64,000 nucleotides of DNA from Alkalilacustris brevis (GCF_003350345.1 NZ_QNVJ01000020.1:62001-126000); one strand, 5' to 3'; positions 27,617-36,122 are shown, numbered from the stretch's first letter. A program made the numbers and translations. The notes: generated by a model not told the origin, from the letters alone.

Positions 27617-28317
27617 CGATCCGGCTGGGTGTGCCTTCCAAGGGCCGATTGATGGAAAAGACCTTCGACTGGTTTACCGAGCGTGGCGTGACGCTGCGCC
27701 GCACCGGGTCCGAACGTGAATATGCCGGCGCGGTCGAGGGGATCGAGGGTGTCGCGCTCAGGCTGCTATCAGCGGGCGAAATCCCGCGTGAGCTGGGCGC
27801 GGGGCGCATCCATCTGGGGGTGACGGGCTCGGACCTTGTGCGCGAGGGGCTTGCCGACTGGGATGCGCAGGTCGAGGAACTGGCGGCCATGGGCTTTGGC
27901 CATGCCGATCTGGTGATCGCGGTGCCAGCCTGCTGGGTCGACGTTGAAACGCTCGATGACCTGGACGCAGTGGCGGCGCAGTTTCGCGCGGCCCACGGCC
28001 ACAGGCTGCGCATCGCCACCAAGTATCACCGGCTGGTGCGCGAACATCTGCGTGCGCATGGCGTCGCCGATTACCAGCTTGTCGACAGCCAGGGCGCGAC
28101 CGAAGGCACGGTGGCCAACCTGACCGCCGAGGCGATTGCCGATATCACCTCGACGGGCGCGACGCTGGCGGCCAACCACCTGAAGGTGTTGCAGGGTGAG
28201 CCGGTGCATCGCAGTCAGGCCACGCTGTTTCGCGCACGCAATGCCGGTTGGGGCGCGAGCGATCAAACGGCCTTTGCCGGGCTGATGGCGCGGCTGGGGC
28301 TGGCGGCGGGCGTCTGA
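27613..28317 (+). CDS. hisG: ATP phosphoribosyltransferase, short form
   Basis: First step of histidine synthesis: ATP and PRPP give phosphoribosyl-ATP. At 234 residues it is the short form (HisG-S) without the C-terminal regulatory ACT-like domain, which is why it needs HisZ. Recognisable stretches are LGVPSKGRLMEKT at the start, AGEIPRELGAGRIHLGVTGSDLV, and SQGATEGTVANLTAEAIADITSTGATL (PRPP-binding loop). It is co-translated with hisZ. It ends 16 bases before the convergent YciI-like gene, with no clear terminator between. Confidence 0.95.
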   Translation: MTIRLGVPSKGRLMEKTFDWFTERGVTLRRTGSEREYAGAVEGIEGVALRLLSAGEIPRELGAGRIHLGVTGSDLVREGLADWDAQVEELAAMGFGHADLVIAVPACWVDVETLDDLDAVAAQFRAAHGHRLRIATKYHRLVREHLRAHGVADYQLVDSQGATEGTVANLTAEAIADITSTGATLAANHLKVLQGEPVHRSQATLFRARNAGWGASDQTAFAGLMARLGLAAGV

Positions 28318-28333
28318 GGCCTCGCAGCAACTG

Positions 28334-28720
28334 TCAGGCCAGCGCCACCTGCTGTTCCGACAGCGCAACGGTCAGCCTCAGCCCGCCTTCGTTCAGAAGC
28401 CAGCGCCGGATCGTGTAACTGCGCGCGCCGCTGCTGTGCATCGGGTCGGCCTCGGCCAGCACACGGGCGGCCTGCATGGACTCGGCACGCAACACGATCA
28501 TGCCCTCGCCTGTCATCATTTCCCCGCGCTCATCCGACATCGGGCCTGCCATGAAAAGCGCGCCATCGGCCTCCAGCTGCTTTTGATAGGCCAGGTGCTC
28601 GGGCAGGACCTCGCGCAGCGCCTCGGGCGGCTGTGCAGGCACCGAACGCACGACAAAAAGTTCAAACGCCAGAGCGCCGCGCGCGCGGGACGTGGCGACA
28701 TATTCCGGCCATGATGGCAT
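28334..28720 (-). CDS. YciI-like (YCII domain) protein
   Basis: A 128-residue protein of the YCII fold, a small ferredoxin-like dimeric alpha/beta barrel. It has the pattern ELFVVRSVP, then LPEHLAYQKQLEADGALFMAGPM with the conserved His and the GPM turn, and ADPMHSSGARSYTIRRW at the C-terminus. Members include TftG, a dehydrochlorinase of chlorohydroxyquinol degradation, but most are uncharacterised. ATG 28720 follows AGGAGGGGA. It is divergent from the nitroreductase gene that opens the catabolic region, so a role there is plausible but not shown. Confidence 0.78.
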   Translation of the reverse strand: MPSWPEYVATSRARGALAFELFVVRSVPAQPPEALREVLPEHLAYQKQLEADGALFMAGPMSDERGEMMTGEGMIVLRAESMQAARVLAEADPMHSSGARSYTIRRWLLNEGGLRLTVALSEQQVALA

Positions 28721-28787
28721 AACTGTCCCCTCCTGTCGTGACAGTGGCAGGAAGATCATGTCGCACCCATCCGAACCGGGCAACAAA

Positions 28788-28830
28788 AAAATCGATTTTA
28801 GTTGACAGTATGGTCGTTCCATAGATTAGA
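28788..28830 (+). promoter_or_regulatory. Candidate promoter and palindrome upstream of the nitroreductase gene
   Basis: A perfect 12-bp palindrome, AAAATCGATTTT (28788-28799), directly precedes TTGACA (28802-28807). After 17 bases comes ATTAGA (28825-28830). This is a good sigma-70-like pair for this GC-rich genome, with a possible operator touching the -35 side. The divergent YciI-like gene starts at 28720, so the palindrome could serve both directions. Confidence 0.5.
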
Positions 28831-28888
28831 TCAGTGCCGATACAGGCGTATCGCGATTTGGATATCAAGCGTGGGGCCGACAGGACGG

Positions 28889-29602
28889 ATGCAACTTCCA
28901 GGCAAGATCACCGGCGAAGACCCCGATGCGCCGATGCCGCAATCGCCACAAGGCGCCGAGCTTGCCGCCCTGCGCGCCGAGGCACAGCAGGCGGTGCGCA
29001 CGGTTCGGGCACGCAAGCCGGCGCTCGACCAGGATTCGATCGATGTCATCCTGACCGGTGCGCGCACCCATTACGCCTGGAGTGACCGCCCCGTGACCGA
29101 TGCGCAGTTGCGCCGCATCTACGACATCGTCGCAATGGGCCCGACCAGCATGAACAGCAGCCCGGCGCGATTCGTCTTCGTGCGCTCGCGGGAGGGCAAG
29201 GAAAAGATCGCCAAGTCACTGAAACCCGCGAACGTGCCCAAGATGATGGCCGCGCCGGTGACGGCAATCATCGCGTATGATATTGATTTCTGGCACAAAC
29301 TGCCCCGCCTTTTCCCGCATGAGGACCGCCGCCACTTCTTTCGTGGCAAGGCGGCGCACAGCGAGACGACAGCCTTTCGCAACGGCACCTTGCAGGGCGG
29401 GTATCTGATGATCGCCGCGCGGGCCATCGGGCTGGATGTGGGCGCGATGTCAGGATTTGATAACAAGATCGTGGATCAGGAGTTCTTCGCAGGCACAAGC
29501 CTCAGGTCGAATTTTCTGTGCAACATCGGCTACGCGGACGAGTCAGCCCTGTTCCAGCGGTTGCCGCGCCTGCCGTTCGAAGAAGTCTGCGGCTTCGCCT
29601 GA
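28889..29602 (+). CDS. Nitroreductase-family FMN oxidoreductase (RutE/HadB-like)
   Basis: A 237-residue nitroreductase-fold protein, expected to bind FMN and use NAD(P)H. Family stretches are THYAWSDRPVTDAQLRRIYDIVAMGPTSMNSSPARFVFV near residue 60-100 and GGYLMIAARAIGLDVGAMSGFD. The closest described relatives by pattern are RutE-type reductases (malonic semialdehyde reduction) and nitroreductases, so the substrate is open. I chose ATG 28889; the site in front (AGGA) is close, and an ATG at 28933 is an alternative. The TRAP genes begin 95 bases downstream on the same strand, suggesting one unit. Confidence 0.8.
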   Translation: MQLPGKITGEDPDAPMPQSPQGAELAALRAEAQQAVRTVRARKPALDQDSIDVILTGARTHYAWSDRPVTDAQLRRIYDIVAMGPTSMNSSPARFVFVRSREGKEKIAKSLKPANVPKMMAAPVTAIIAYDIDFWHKLPRLFPHEDRRHFFRGKAAHSETTAFRNGTLQGGYLMIAARAIGLDVGAMSGFDNKIVDQEFFAGTSLRSNFLCNIGYADESALFQRLPRLPFEEVCGFA

Positions 29603-29697
29603 GGAGGAGGCGAAGCCCGGATGTCGCTAAGCCCGCTTTCTGGCGGGCGCATTGGCACAGGCGCAGACCTGGCCAGCATCAGGGAGGAGAAAGCGAA

Positions 29698-30798
29698 ATG
29701 AATATGAGATTTGCCAAGGGTTCAATGGTTGCCGCCGTATCGGCGCTTGCGCTGATGGCACCGGGGATCAACGCCCCCGCGCAGGCACAGGAAACCATCC
29801 GCATGGTGGTCCTGGATGGCTACCCCAGCCGATCGATGTGGTTGCAGGAAATGTCCAGCTTCTTCGTCCCGCGTGTGGATGAGCTGCTGGCCGAAACCGG
29901 CAACTACCAGATTCAGTGGCAGGAATCCTATGACGGCACGATCGTGCGGCCGCGCGGCGTGCTGGAGGGGATCAAGCTGGGCCTGGGCGACCTGGGCGTT
30001 GTCACGACACCCTTCAAACCGTCGGCCCTGCCCAGCCAGGGGCTTGCGGCGGTCACGCCGTTCATTACCTCGGATGCTCGCGTTGTCGCCCGTGTCATTG
30101 ACGAGATCGCCGACGAGATCCCGCAGATGCGCGCCGAGTTCGAAGCCGAAAACCAGGTATATCTGGCCACCGGCGTGGTGCTTGACACTTATCAGCTGTT
30201 CACCCGCGATCCGGTGACATCGCTGGAAGACGTGGAAGGGCTGCGCATTGCCGCTTCGGGTTTCAACCTGCGTTACATCGAAGGCATCGAAGGCACTGCC
30301 GGGGTCGTCGGCGGGCTGCCAGATTTCTACAATCACGTGCAGACCAACCTCACCGAAGGCGCCATCCTGTGGCCCGAAGCCGCGATCACCTACAGCATGT
30401 ACGAGGTCGCGCCCTACATGCTGAATGTCGATTTCGGGTCGGTCAGCACCAAGGCGATCACCATCAATGCCGATTACTGGAACAACCTGCCCGAAGAGGT
30501 GCAGGAGGTAATCCAGCAGGCCGCCATCGAATACCGTGACCGGCTGGCCGATGTCGCGATGGATCTTGCCGCGGAATCGATCGCGACCTTCATCGAGAAC
30601 GGCGGCACCGTGACCGACCTGTCGCATGACGACCGCGTGGCCTGGGCCAACTCGATGCCCAACATCGCCATGGAATGGGCGACCGAGCTGGACGACGAAG
30701 GCGCGCCCGGATCGGAAATGCTGCGCGCCTACATCCAGAAGTTGCGCGACGCCGGTTTCGAGCCGCTGCGCGACTGGGCGGCCGAACTGCCAAGCTGA
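29698..30798 (+). CDS. TRAP transporter substrate-binding protein (DctP family)
   Basis: The periplasmic receptor that delivers substrate to the DctQ/DctM membrane part. The 366 residues begin with a signal peptide (core about 8-22, cleavage near AQAQ at 31), then a DctP-type two-lobe fold. At the site where most DctP proteins carry the carboxylate-clamping Arg (pattern GLKxR), this protein has GLRIA, with Ala185 in that place. ATG 29698 follows AGGGAGGAG. It is followed by the small and large permease genes. Substrate is unknown; the next gene is an aromatic ring-cleavage dioxygenase, so an aromatic or related compound is the natural guess. Confidence 0.85.
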   Translation: MNMRFAKGSMVAAVSALALMAPGINAPAQAQETIRMVVLDGYPSRSMWLQEMSSFFVPRVDELLAETGNYQIQWQESYDGTIVRPRGVLEGIKLGLGDLGVVTTPFKPSALPSQGLAAVTPFITSDARVVARVIDEIADEIPQMRAEFEAENQVYLATGVVLDTYQLFTRDPVTSLEDVEGLRIAASGFNLRYIEGIEGTAGVVGGLPDFYNHVQTNLTEGAILWPEAAITYSMYEVAPYMLNVDFGSVSTKAITINADYWNNLPEEVQEVIQQAAIEYRDRLADVAMDLAAESIATFIENGGTVTDLSHDDRVAWANSMPNIAMEWATELDDEGAPGSEMLRAYIQKLRDAGFEPLRDWAAELPS

Positions 30799-30825
30799 TA
30801 GAGCGAAAACGGAGCCGCGATACCG

Positions 30826-31428
30826 ATGATCGTCAGTCTGCTCTACAGGATCCGCAATCTGTTCATTGGTGTCGCGGTTGTCGCCAACGTGGCCGGGGCG
30901 TTGTTCATCCTCGCCCTGGTCTTGATGCTGAGTGTTGATGTGATCGCGCGGGGTGTGTTCAACGCACCCTTCCGCGGGATCATCGAGTTGGTGATCTTCT
31001 CGCTGGTCCTGATCGTTTTCCTGCAATTGCCCGACGTGGTGCGCAGCGGCAGGCTGACGCGCTCGGACGGGCTGATGCTGATGCTGCCGGCGCGCTACAG
31101 CGACTTTCTGTCGCGCGCGATCGACCTGCTTGCCGCGATCTTCATGGCCGTGGCGGCCTACACTGTCTGGCCTGAGGTGGTACGCGCCTTCGAAAGCTGC
31201 CGCTTCTTCACAGCACCGCTGCGCGGCAGCGGCGGCTTCTGGGCTGATCTTCAGGCTTCGTTCCGGCGCTGCGATTACTTCGGCACACCGGGCATCCTGC
31301 GCGCGCCCTGGTGGCCAGCCAAGCTTGCCATCTTCTTCGGCCTTTCGCTCAGCGCGATCCTGTTCCTTTTCCGGGTGATCTTGCCCGAACGCAAGCTCTC
31401 CGAAGAAACACTCGTGAGTTCCAAATGA
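30826..31428 (+). CDS. TRAP transporter small permease (DctQ family)
   Basis: The small membrane subunit of the TRAP transporter. The 200 residues have four hydrophobic segments (about 14-36, 50-68, 95-115 and 165-187). Between the third and fourth lies an extended polar loop of about 45 residues with two Cys (SCRFF and RRCDYF). This is longer than in many DctQ proteins and the loop is probably periplasmic. It lies 27 bases after dctP and 25 before dctM. The ribosome site (CGGAG) is at a rather long distance from ATG 30826. Confidence 0.82.
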   Translation: MIVSLLYRIRNLFIGVAVVANVAGALFILALVLMLSVDVIARGVFNAPFRGIIELVIFSLVLIVFLQLPDVVRSGRLTRSDGLMLMLPARYSDFLSRAIDLLAAIFMAVAAYTVWPEVVRAFESCRFFTAPLRGSGGFWADLQASFRRCDYFGTPGILRAPWWPAKLAIFFGLSLSAILFLFRVILPERKLSEETLVSSK

Positions 31429-31453
31429 CCCATTACAGCGAGGGAAAGCCTGA

Positions 31454-32764
31454 ATGACTCCGGTTGAGATCGGCGCACTTTCGGTTCTTGCGATCGTCAT
31501 CCTTGTCTATATCGGGGTCTATATACCCATCGCGCTGGGAGTCGTCTCCTTCGCGTCGGTCTGGATGATCAGTGGCAACCCGATCCTGGCGCTGAACTTC
31601 CTGCGCGTCGGCGTGACCGATGGTGTGCTGAAATACGAGTTCGCCACCATCCCGCTTTTCACCATCATGGGGTTGCTGGTGTCACGCGCGGGCCTGGGGC
31701 AGGACATATACGAGGTGATGAACCACGCCTTCCGAAAGGTCAGCGGTGGCGTGGGCGTGGCCACTGTGGGGGCAAACGCCGTGTTCGCGGCCGTGACCGG
31801 ATCATCGATCGCCTCGGCCTCGGTGTTTTCCAAGATCGCGGTACCCGAGATGCTGCGTTTTGGCTACAACAAGCGTTTCGCGGTGGGGGTTGTCGCGGGC
31901 TCGTCTGTGCTGGGCATGATCATCCCGCCAAGTGCGATGCTGATCATCTACGCCTTCGTGGCCGAGCAATCGATCGGGCAGATGTTCATGGCCGGGATCG
32001 TGCCGGGGCTGATCCTGACAGCGGCCTATATCGTGGCCATCATCGGCATGGCGATCTTCTGGCCCGGCTATTTCGGACGCGGCGCAGGGCCGGGAGAATC
32101 GATCATCATGCCGCGGCTGGAGATGTTACAAAAGACCCTGCCGATCTGCGGGCTGATCCTGGTGGTGCTGGGGGGCATCTATACCGGCTGGCTCACCGCG
32201 GTAGAGGCCGGCGCGGCGGGGGCGCTTCTGGCGCTGATCCTCGCAGTGCTGCGGCGGCGGATGACCTGGGCCATGCTGTGGCAGACGCTGATCGAGACCG
32301 GCTATATCACGGCCTCGATCCTGTTCCTGATCGCCATGGCCTCGTTCTACAGCCGGATGCTGGGCTTTGCCGCCCTGCCCAACGAGTTGAACGCGCTGCT
32401 GCAGCGAATGGATTTCTCGTTCGTGCAGATCATGGTGATCTATGTCGCGCTGATGATCTTTCTGGGCACGTTGCTCGATACCACCTCGATCATCCTTATC
32501 GTGGTGCCGCTGTTCATCGCGCTGGTCGAAACGATGGAGATGAGCCTGATCTGGTTCGGCATCGTCACCGTGATCGGCGCCGAAATCGGCCTTCTGACAC
32601 CACCGCTGGGCATATCGTGCTTTGTCATCAAGGCCACGCTCAATGACCCGAACATCACCCTCAAGGATGTCTTCCTGGGCGCCTTCCCCTTTGCAGTGAT
32701 CATGCTGCTCGTGCTGATCCTGCTGATCGCCTATCCGGGGTTGTCCACAGTCTTTATCCGTTGA
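31454..32764 (+). CDS. TRAP transporter large permease (DctM family)
   Basis: The Na+-coupled transport subunit. The 436 residues are highly hydrophobic with about 12-13 segments and DctM signatures: FTIMGLLVSRAGLGQDIYEVMNHAF, GSSVLGMIIPPSAMLIIYAFV, LGTLLDTTSIILIVVPLF and GAEIGLLTPPLGISCFVIKA. ATG 31454 follows GAGGGAA. It completes a full three-gene TRAP system and precedes the dioxygenase gene by 22 bases, so it is probably co-transcribed with it. This links the transported compound to ring cleavage. Confidence 0.9.
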   Translation: MTPVEIGALSVLAIVILVYIGVYIPIALGVVSFASVWMISGNPILALNFLRVGVTDGVLKYEFATIPLFTIMGLLVSRAGLGQDIYEVMNHAFRKVSGGVGVATVGANAVFAAVTGSSIASASVFSKIAVPEMLRFGYNKRFAVGVVAGSSVLGMIIPPSAMLIIYAFVAEQSIGQMFMAGIVPGLILTAAYIVAIIGMAIFWPGYFGRGAGPGESIIMPRLEMLQKTLPICGLILVVLGGIYTGWLTAVEAGAAGALLALILAVLRRRMTWAMLWQTLIETGYITASILFLIAMASFYSRMLGFAALPNELNALLQRMDFSFVQIMVIYVALMIFLGTLLDTTSIILIVVPLFIALVETMEMSLIWFGIVTVIGAEIGLLTPPLGISCFVIKATLNDPNITLKDVFLGAFPFAVIMLLVLILLIAYPGLSTVFIR

Positions 32765-32786
32765 TTCAAGTAAAAAGAGGCCTGCC

Positions 32787-33659
32787 ATGCGCACCGTCAC
32801 CCAAGATACCATCACCGAGGCGTTTCTCGCCACATGCAGCAAGGAGGTCGACCCGCGGCTGCGTTTCATCCTGGAACAGTTGGCCAACCACCTGCACCAG
32901 TTCGCGATCAAGACCGGCCTCACGCATGAAGAATGGCGCAAGGGGATTTCGCTGCTTCGCAAGGCGGGCGAGATCTCGGATGACGAGCGTGACGAATTCG
33001 TGCTGCTGTCAGATGTGCTGGGCCTTTCGTCGCTGATCGACATGATCAACTCGGCGCCGGATGGCACATCGTCTTCGGTGCTTGGCCCGTTCCATATTCT
33101 CGGCGCGCCCGCGCTGCCGGTGGGCGGCGATCTCAAGCGCGACAATGAGGGGGCCACGGTTGTGATTGCCGGGCAGGTTCGCGATGCCGACGGAAACCCG
33201 GTGCGCGGTGCCGCGATGGAGATCTGGCAAACGGCAGACAACGGTCTTTACTCCAACCAGGACCCCACGCAGCCCGATTACAACCTGCGCGCACGCATGA
33301 CCCTGGGCGATGATGGCCGCTATGCCCTTACCACCGTGCGGCCTGCGCCCTATACGGTGCCGACAGATGGCCCGGTGGGAGAGTTGCTGCACGGGATGGG
33401 GCGTCACCCCTGGCGGCCATCGCATCTGCATTTCATCATCACCGCGCCGGGCTATCGCAGCCTGGTGACCGAGCTGTTCCCCGACGATGATCCTTATCTG
33501 GACGAGGATGCAGTGTTCGGCGTGCGCGAGGATCTGATCATGGAGTATCGGGAGCAGAAGCCCGGCGACCCGCTGCCCGAGGGGCTTGAGGCCGCGGACC
33601 GGCTGACCGACCCCTACTACCGCGTCGATTTCGATTTCGTTCTGGTGCCCGAGGGTTGA
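32787..33659 (+). CDS. Intradiol ring-cleavage dioxygenase (catechol/hydroxyquinol 1,2-dioxygenase type)
   Basis: A non-haem Fe(III) enzyme that opens a catecholic ring between the two hydroxyls. The 290 residues have the N-terminal helical Dioxygenase_N dimerisation domain (about 15-100) and the catalytic beta-sandwich. All four iron ligands can be seen: Tyr155 (GLYSNQDP), Tyr189 (PAPYTVP), His213 and His215 (PSHLHF). The overall pattern (VLGPFHILGAP, PVGELLHGMGRHPWRP, FGVREDLIMEY) is closest to hydroxyquinol 1,2-dioxygenases, whose product is maleylacetate. Catechol or a substituted catechol remains possible. It is in line with the TRAP genes. A GntR gene is convergent. Confidence 0.88.
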   Translation: MRTVTQDTITEAFLATCSKEVDPRLRFILEQLANHLHQFAIKTGLTHEEWRKGISLLRKAGEISDDERDEFVLLSDVLGLSSLIDMINSAPDGTSSSVLGPFHILGAPALPVGGDLKRDNEGATVVIAGQVRDADGNPVRGAAMEIWQTADNGLYSNQDPTQPDYNLRARMTLGDDGRYALTTVRPAPYTVPTDGPVGELLHGMGRHPWRPSHLHFIITAPGYRSLVTELFPDDDPYLDEDAVFGVREDLIMEYREQKPGDPLPEGLEAADRLTDPYYRVDFDFVLVPEG

Positions 33660-33680
33660 GACCGGCCACAGCGCCAAGGC

Positions 33681-34439
33681 TCATTCACCGGCGTACAGCA
33701 CGCCTTTCAGGTATGTGCTGGTGCGCTGGTAATGCGCCGTCAGCAGATCGACCGCCTTGTCGGCATCGCGTGCAAGCACGGCGTCGCAGATGGCGCTGTG
33801 CTCTTCCGTGATATCGCGTTTCGGATAGGCAGAGGGCACCGCCAGATTCCGATATCTTGTATTCTGATCGTAAAGCTGGCCGCAAAACCGCAGCAGGATC
33901 GAGGAGCCGCAGGCCGCCAGCAGCGTCATGTGAAAACGCCGGTGGCGGTGCTCCCATTCCTCGCTCGCGACGATGCCGTCGCCGGATTCGGATCGCGGCA
34001 CCCGTGACAAGCGGTAGGTGGCCAGCACGACCTGCTCTTCCCATTCGGTGCCGCCATTGGCGATGGATTCCCGCAAGGCCCGCTCTTCCAGCCAGATGCG
34101 GGTGCGCAGAAGCTCTTCGAACTCGGCCGCGCTGACCCGGGCCACACGAAACCCGCGCTGGTCGATCCGCTCGACCAGGTGGTCGGATGTCAGCAGGCTC
34201 AGCGCCTCGCGGATCGGGCTTGCACCTATACCATAGCGTTGGCGCAGCTCTTCGATCTTGAGCTTTAGCCCCGGCACGAGCGCGCCGGTTATGATATCTT
34301 CGCGCATGAGCGCATGAGCCTGAGACGTGAGCGAAAGATGCCCCGGTGCATTCTCTGCAGGGCTGCTTGCCTGCCCTTCTTCACTATCGCCGGTAACAGG
34401 CTGTCCGGTCGTCGCTGCTGACAGCTTCGGGCTCGTCAT
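33681..34439 (-). CDS. GntR-family transcriptional regulator (FadR subfamily)
   Basis: A 252-residue regulator with an unusual N-terminal extension of about 35 residues rich in Ser, Ala and Gly. A winged-helix GntR domain follows (about 38-105; LMREDIITGALVPGLKLKIEELRQRYGIGASPIREALSLL), then a FadR-type all-helical ligand-binding domain with metal-site-like His in HRRFHMTLLAACGS and EEHSAICDAV. ATG 34439 follows AGGAGAG. Its gene is convergent with the dioxygenase and divergent from the homocitrate-synthase-like gene. It is the likely local regulator of the TRAP/dioxygenase genes, repressing until an aromatic or acid inducer binds. Confidence 0.87.
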   Translation of the reverse strand: MTSPKLSAATTGQPVTGDSEEGQASSPAENAPGHLSLTSQAHALMREDIITGALVPGLKLKIEELRQRYGIGASPIREALSLLTSDHLVERIDQRGFRVARVSAAEFEELLRTRIWLEERALRESIANGGTEWEEQVVLATYRLSRVPRSESGDGIVASEEWEHRHRRFHMTLLAACGSSILLRFCGQLYDQNTRYRNLAVPSAYPKRDITEEHSAICDAVLARDADKAVDLLTAHYQRTSTYLKGVLYAGE

Positions 34440-34892
34440 TTCAGGCTCTCCTGCCGATATGTTCCTGCCTGATCCTGTGGCGGTGCGGGGCTTCTGGACC
34501 GGGCAGGAAAATATTTGGTTCTCGCCGTATATCTAAAATATCTGCAACCCACCATAGTATGCCCATCTTCGCAGGGAAGAGGCGCGCGGCCCCAGGCGCG
34601 GCCCGGCGCTGTTTGAAAAGCGCCAGGTCGAATATCGATAATGTTTCGCCAAACCACTGGACAAGCCCGAAGGCATGCCGCCCCCGCGACAGCACAACAT
34701 ATTGACCCCAACACCCGCCAGAGCACTATATAAACAAATTTATTATGAGCATTCTCGACTGCCATATACAGCATAGGCACGTTATCTCCGAAAACAAATA
34801 TATTTTTTGCATTGCATGGTGGGATTCCAGCGGTAGGATCGCAGCCGATCCGCCAGTGGGCGGCTGAAATCTGAATGACCGGGAGGCGTGAC
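34440..34892. promoter_or_regulatory. AT-rich 450-base regulatory gap between GntR and synthase-like genes
   Basis: No gene is supported here. The gap is clearly more AT-rich than its surroundings. Visible elements are palindrome AAATATTT (34509-34516) and direct repeat ATATCT-AAA-ATATCT (34529-34543) on the GntR side. TTGACC (34702-34707) followed after 19 bases by TATATAAA (34727-34734) is a plausible promoter for the rightward gene. That would leave a leader of about 150 bases. No riboswitch class was recognised in the leader. Confidence 0.5.
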
Positions 34893-36116
34893 ATGGCTGC
34901 GGAATACAAGAGGGATAACCAGTGGTGGGTCAGCCCCTACAACTATGTGCCTGAAGTGCGCAGCAGCCTGGACTTGCCGGCGCAGGTGCGCATCCATGAC
35001 GCGACCCTGCGCGATGGTGAACAGACGCCCGGTGTGGTGTTCACCGTCGACGACAAGGTCGAGATCGCGCAGATGCTCAACGATGTCGGCGTCGAGCGGA
35101 TCGAGGCCGGAATGCCCGCCGTCTCACCCGACGATGCTGAAGCCATCCGGCGCATCTCCAAACTGGGCCTCAAGTCGCAGATCTTCACCTTCGCGCGTGC
35201 TATGAAGGCCGATATCGACATGGCGCTCGATTGCGGCGCCGATGGCGTGATCATTGAGGTGCCGATCGGCTACCCCAAGCTGACCACCCAATTCGGCTGG
35301 ACGGTCGATGACGTGCTCAAGAAAAGCGTGCCGATCATAAACTACGCCCGCGAGAAGGGGCTTTATGCCGTCTTCTTTCCCTATGACACCACGCGTGCCC
35401 GGCCCGAAGACCTGCAAACCCTGTGCGAAACCGTCATGCGCGACGCGCCGCCCGATTCCATCGGCATCGTCGATACGATGGGCTGCGCCACGCCCGAGGC
35501 GATCCGCTACATGGTGCGCTGGGTCAAGGGTATGACCGGCCTGCCCATCGAAATCCACACCCACAATGATTTTGGAATGGGCGTCGCCACCGAACTGGCC
35601 GCCGTGACCGCCGGCGCCGAGGTGGTACACTCCTGCGCCAACGGGCTGGGCGAACGCACCGGCAACGCCGCGATGGAAGAGCTGATGCTCGCGCTCAATC
35701 TGCTTTATGGCTACGAGAACGATTACCGCTTCGACAAGCTCACCGACGTCGGCGCGCGTATCTCCGAGATTGCGAACATTCCTATCGCGCGCAACAAGCC
35801 GGTGCTCGGCTCGGGCAATTTCATCCGCGAATCCGGCATCGGTATCCAGTATGTCACCAATGATCCGCTGGTGATGTTCGGCACCCACCCTGCCCTGACC
35901 GGTCGCAAGGGCGAGGTCGTGCTGGGCAAGAAAAGCGGCAAGGCCTCGATCGAATACAAACTCAAGGAGCTTGGCCTGAGCGAGTTCCCCGACGATGACC
36001 TTGTTGCCATGCTGGCCCAGGTCAAACAGGCCGGCATCCGCAAACGCGACATCCTGAACGACGATGAATTCCGCGACATTGTCGCGCAGCACACGATCGG
36101 CGCCGCCGCCAAATAG
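34893..36116 (+). CDS. Homocitrate/isopropylmalate-synthase-like (DRE-TIM) enzyme
   Basis: A 407-residue member of the DRE-TIM metallolyase superfamily, the Claisen-condensation branch that joins acetyl-CoA to a 2-oxo acid. The metal and catalytic pattern is present: HDATLRDGEQTPG (DRE motif) near residue 37, EAGMPAVS, HTHNDFGMG with the two metal-binding His, and SCANGLGERTGNAAMEEL. The C-terminal part (about 290-407) lacks a LeuA-type allosteric domain, as in NifV-like proteins. No leucine, lysine or nitrogen-fixation genes are nearby. It sits beside aromatic-degradation genes, so its substrate is unclear. ATG 34893 follows GGGAGG. A hairpin separates it from convergent pcaF. Confidence 0.75.
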   Translation: MAAEYKRDNQWWVSPYNYVPEVRSSLDLPAQVRIHDATLRDGEQTPGVVFTVDDKVEIAQMLNDVGVERIEAGMPAVSPDDAEAIRRISKLGLKSQIFTFARAMKADIDMALDCGADGVIIEVPIGYPKLTTQFGWTVDDVLKKSVPIINYAREKGLYAVFFPYDTTRARPEDLQTLCETVMRDAPPDSIGIVDTMGCATPEAIRYMVRWVKGMTGLPIEIHTHNDFGMGVATELAAVTAGAEVVHSCANGLGERTGNAAMEELMLALNLLYGYENDYRFDKLTDVGARISEIANIPIARNKPVLGSGNFIRESGIGIQYVTNDPLVMFGTHPALTGRKGEVVLGKKSGKASIEYKLKELGLSEFPDDDLVAMLAQVKQAGIRKRDILNDDEFRDIVAQHTIGAAAK

Positions 36117-36122
36117 CCCGGC

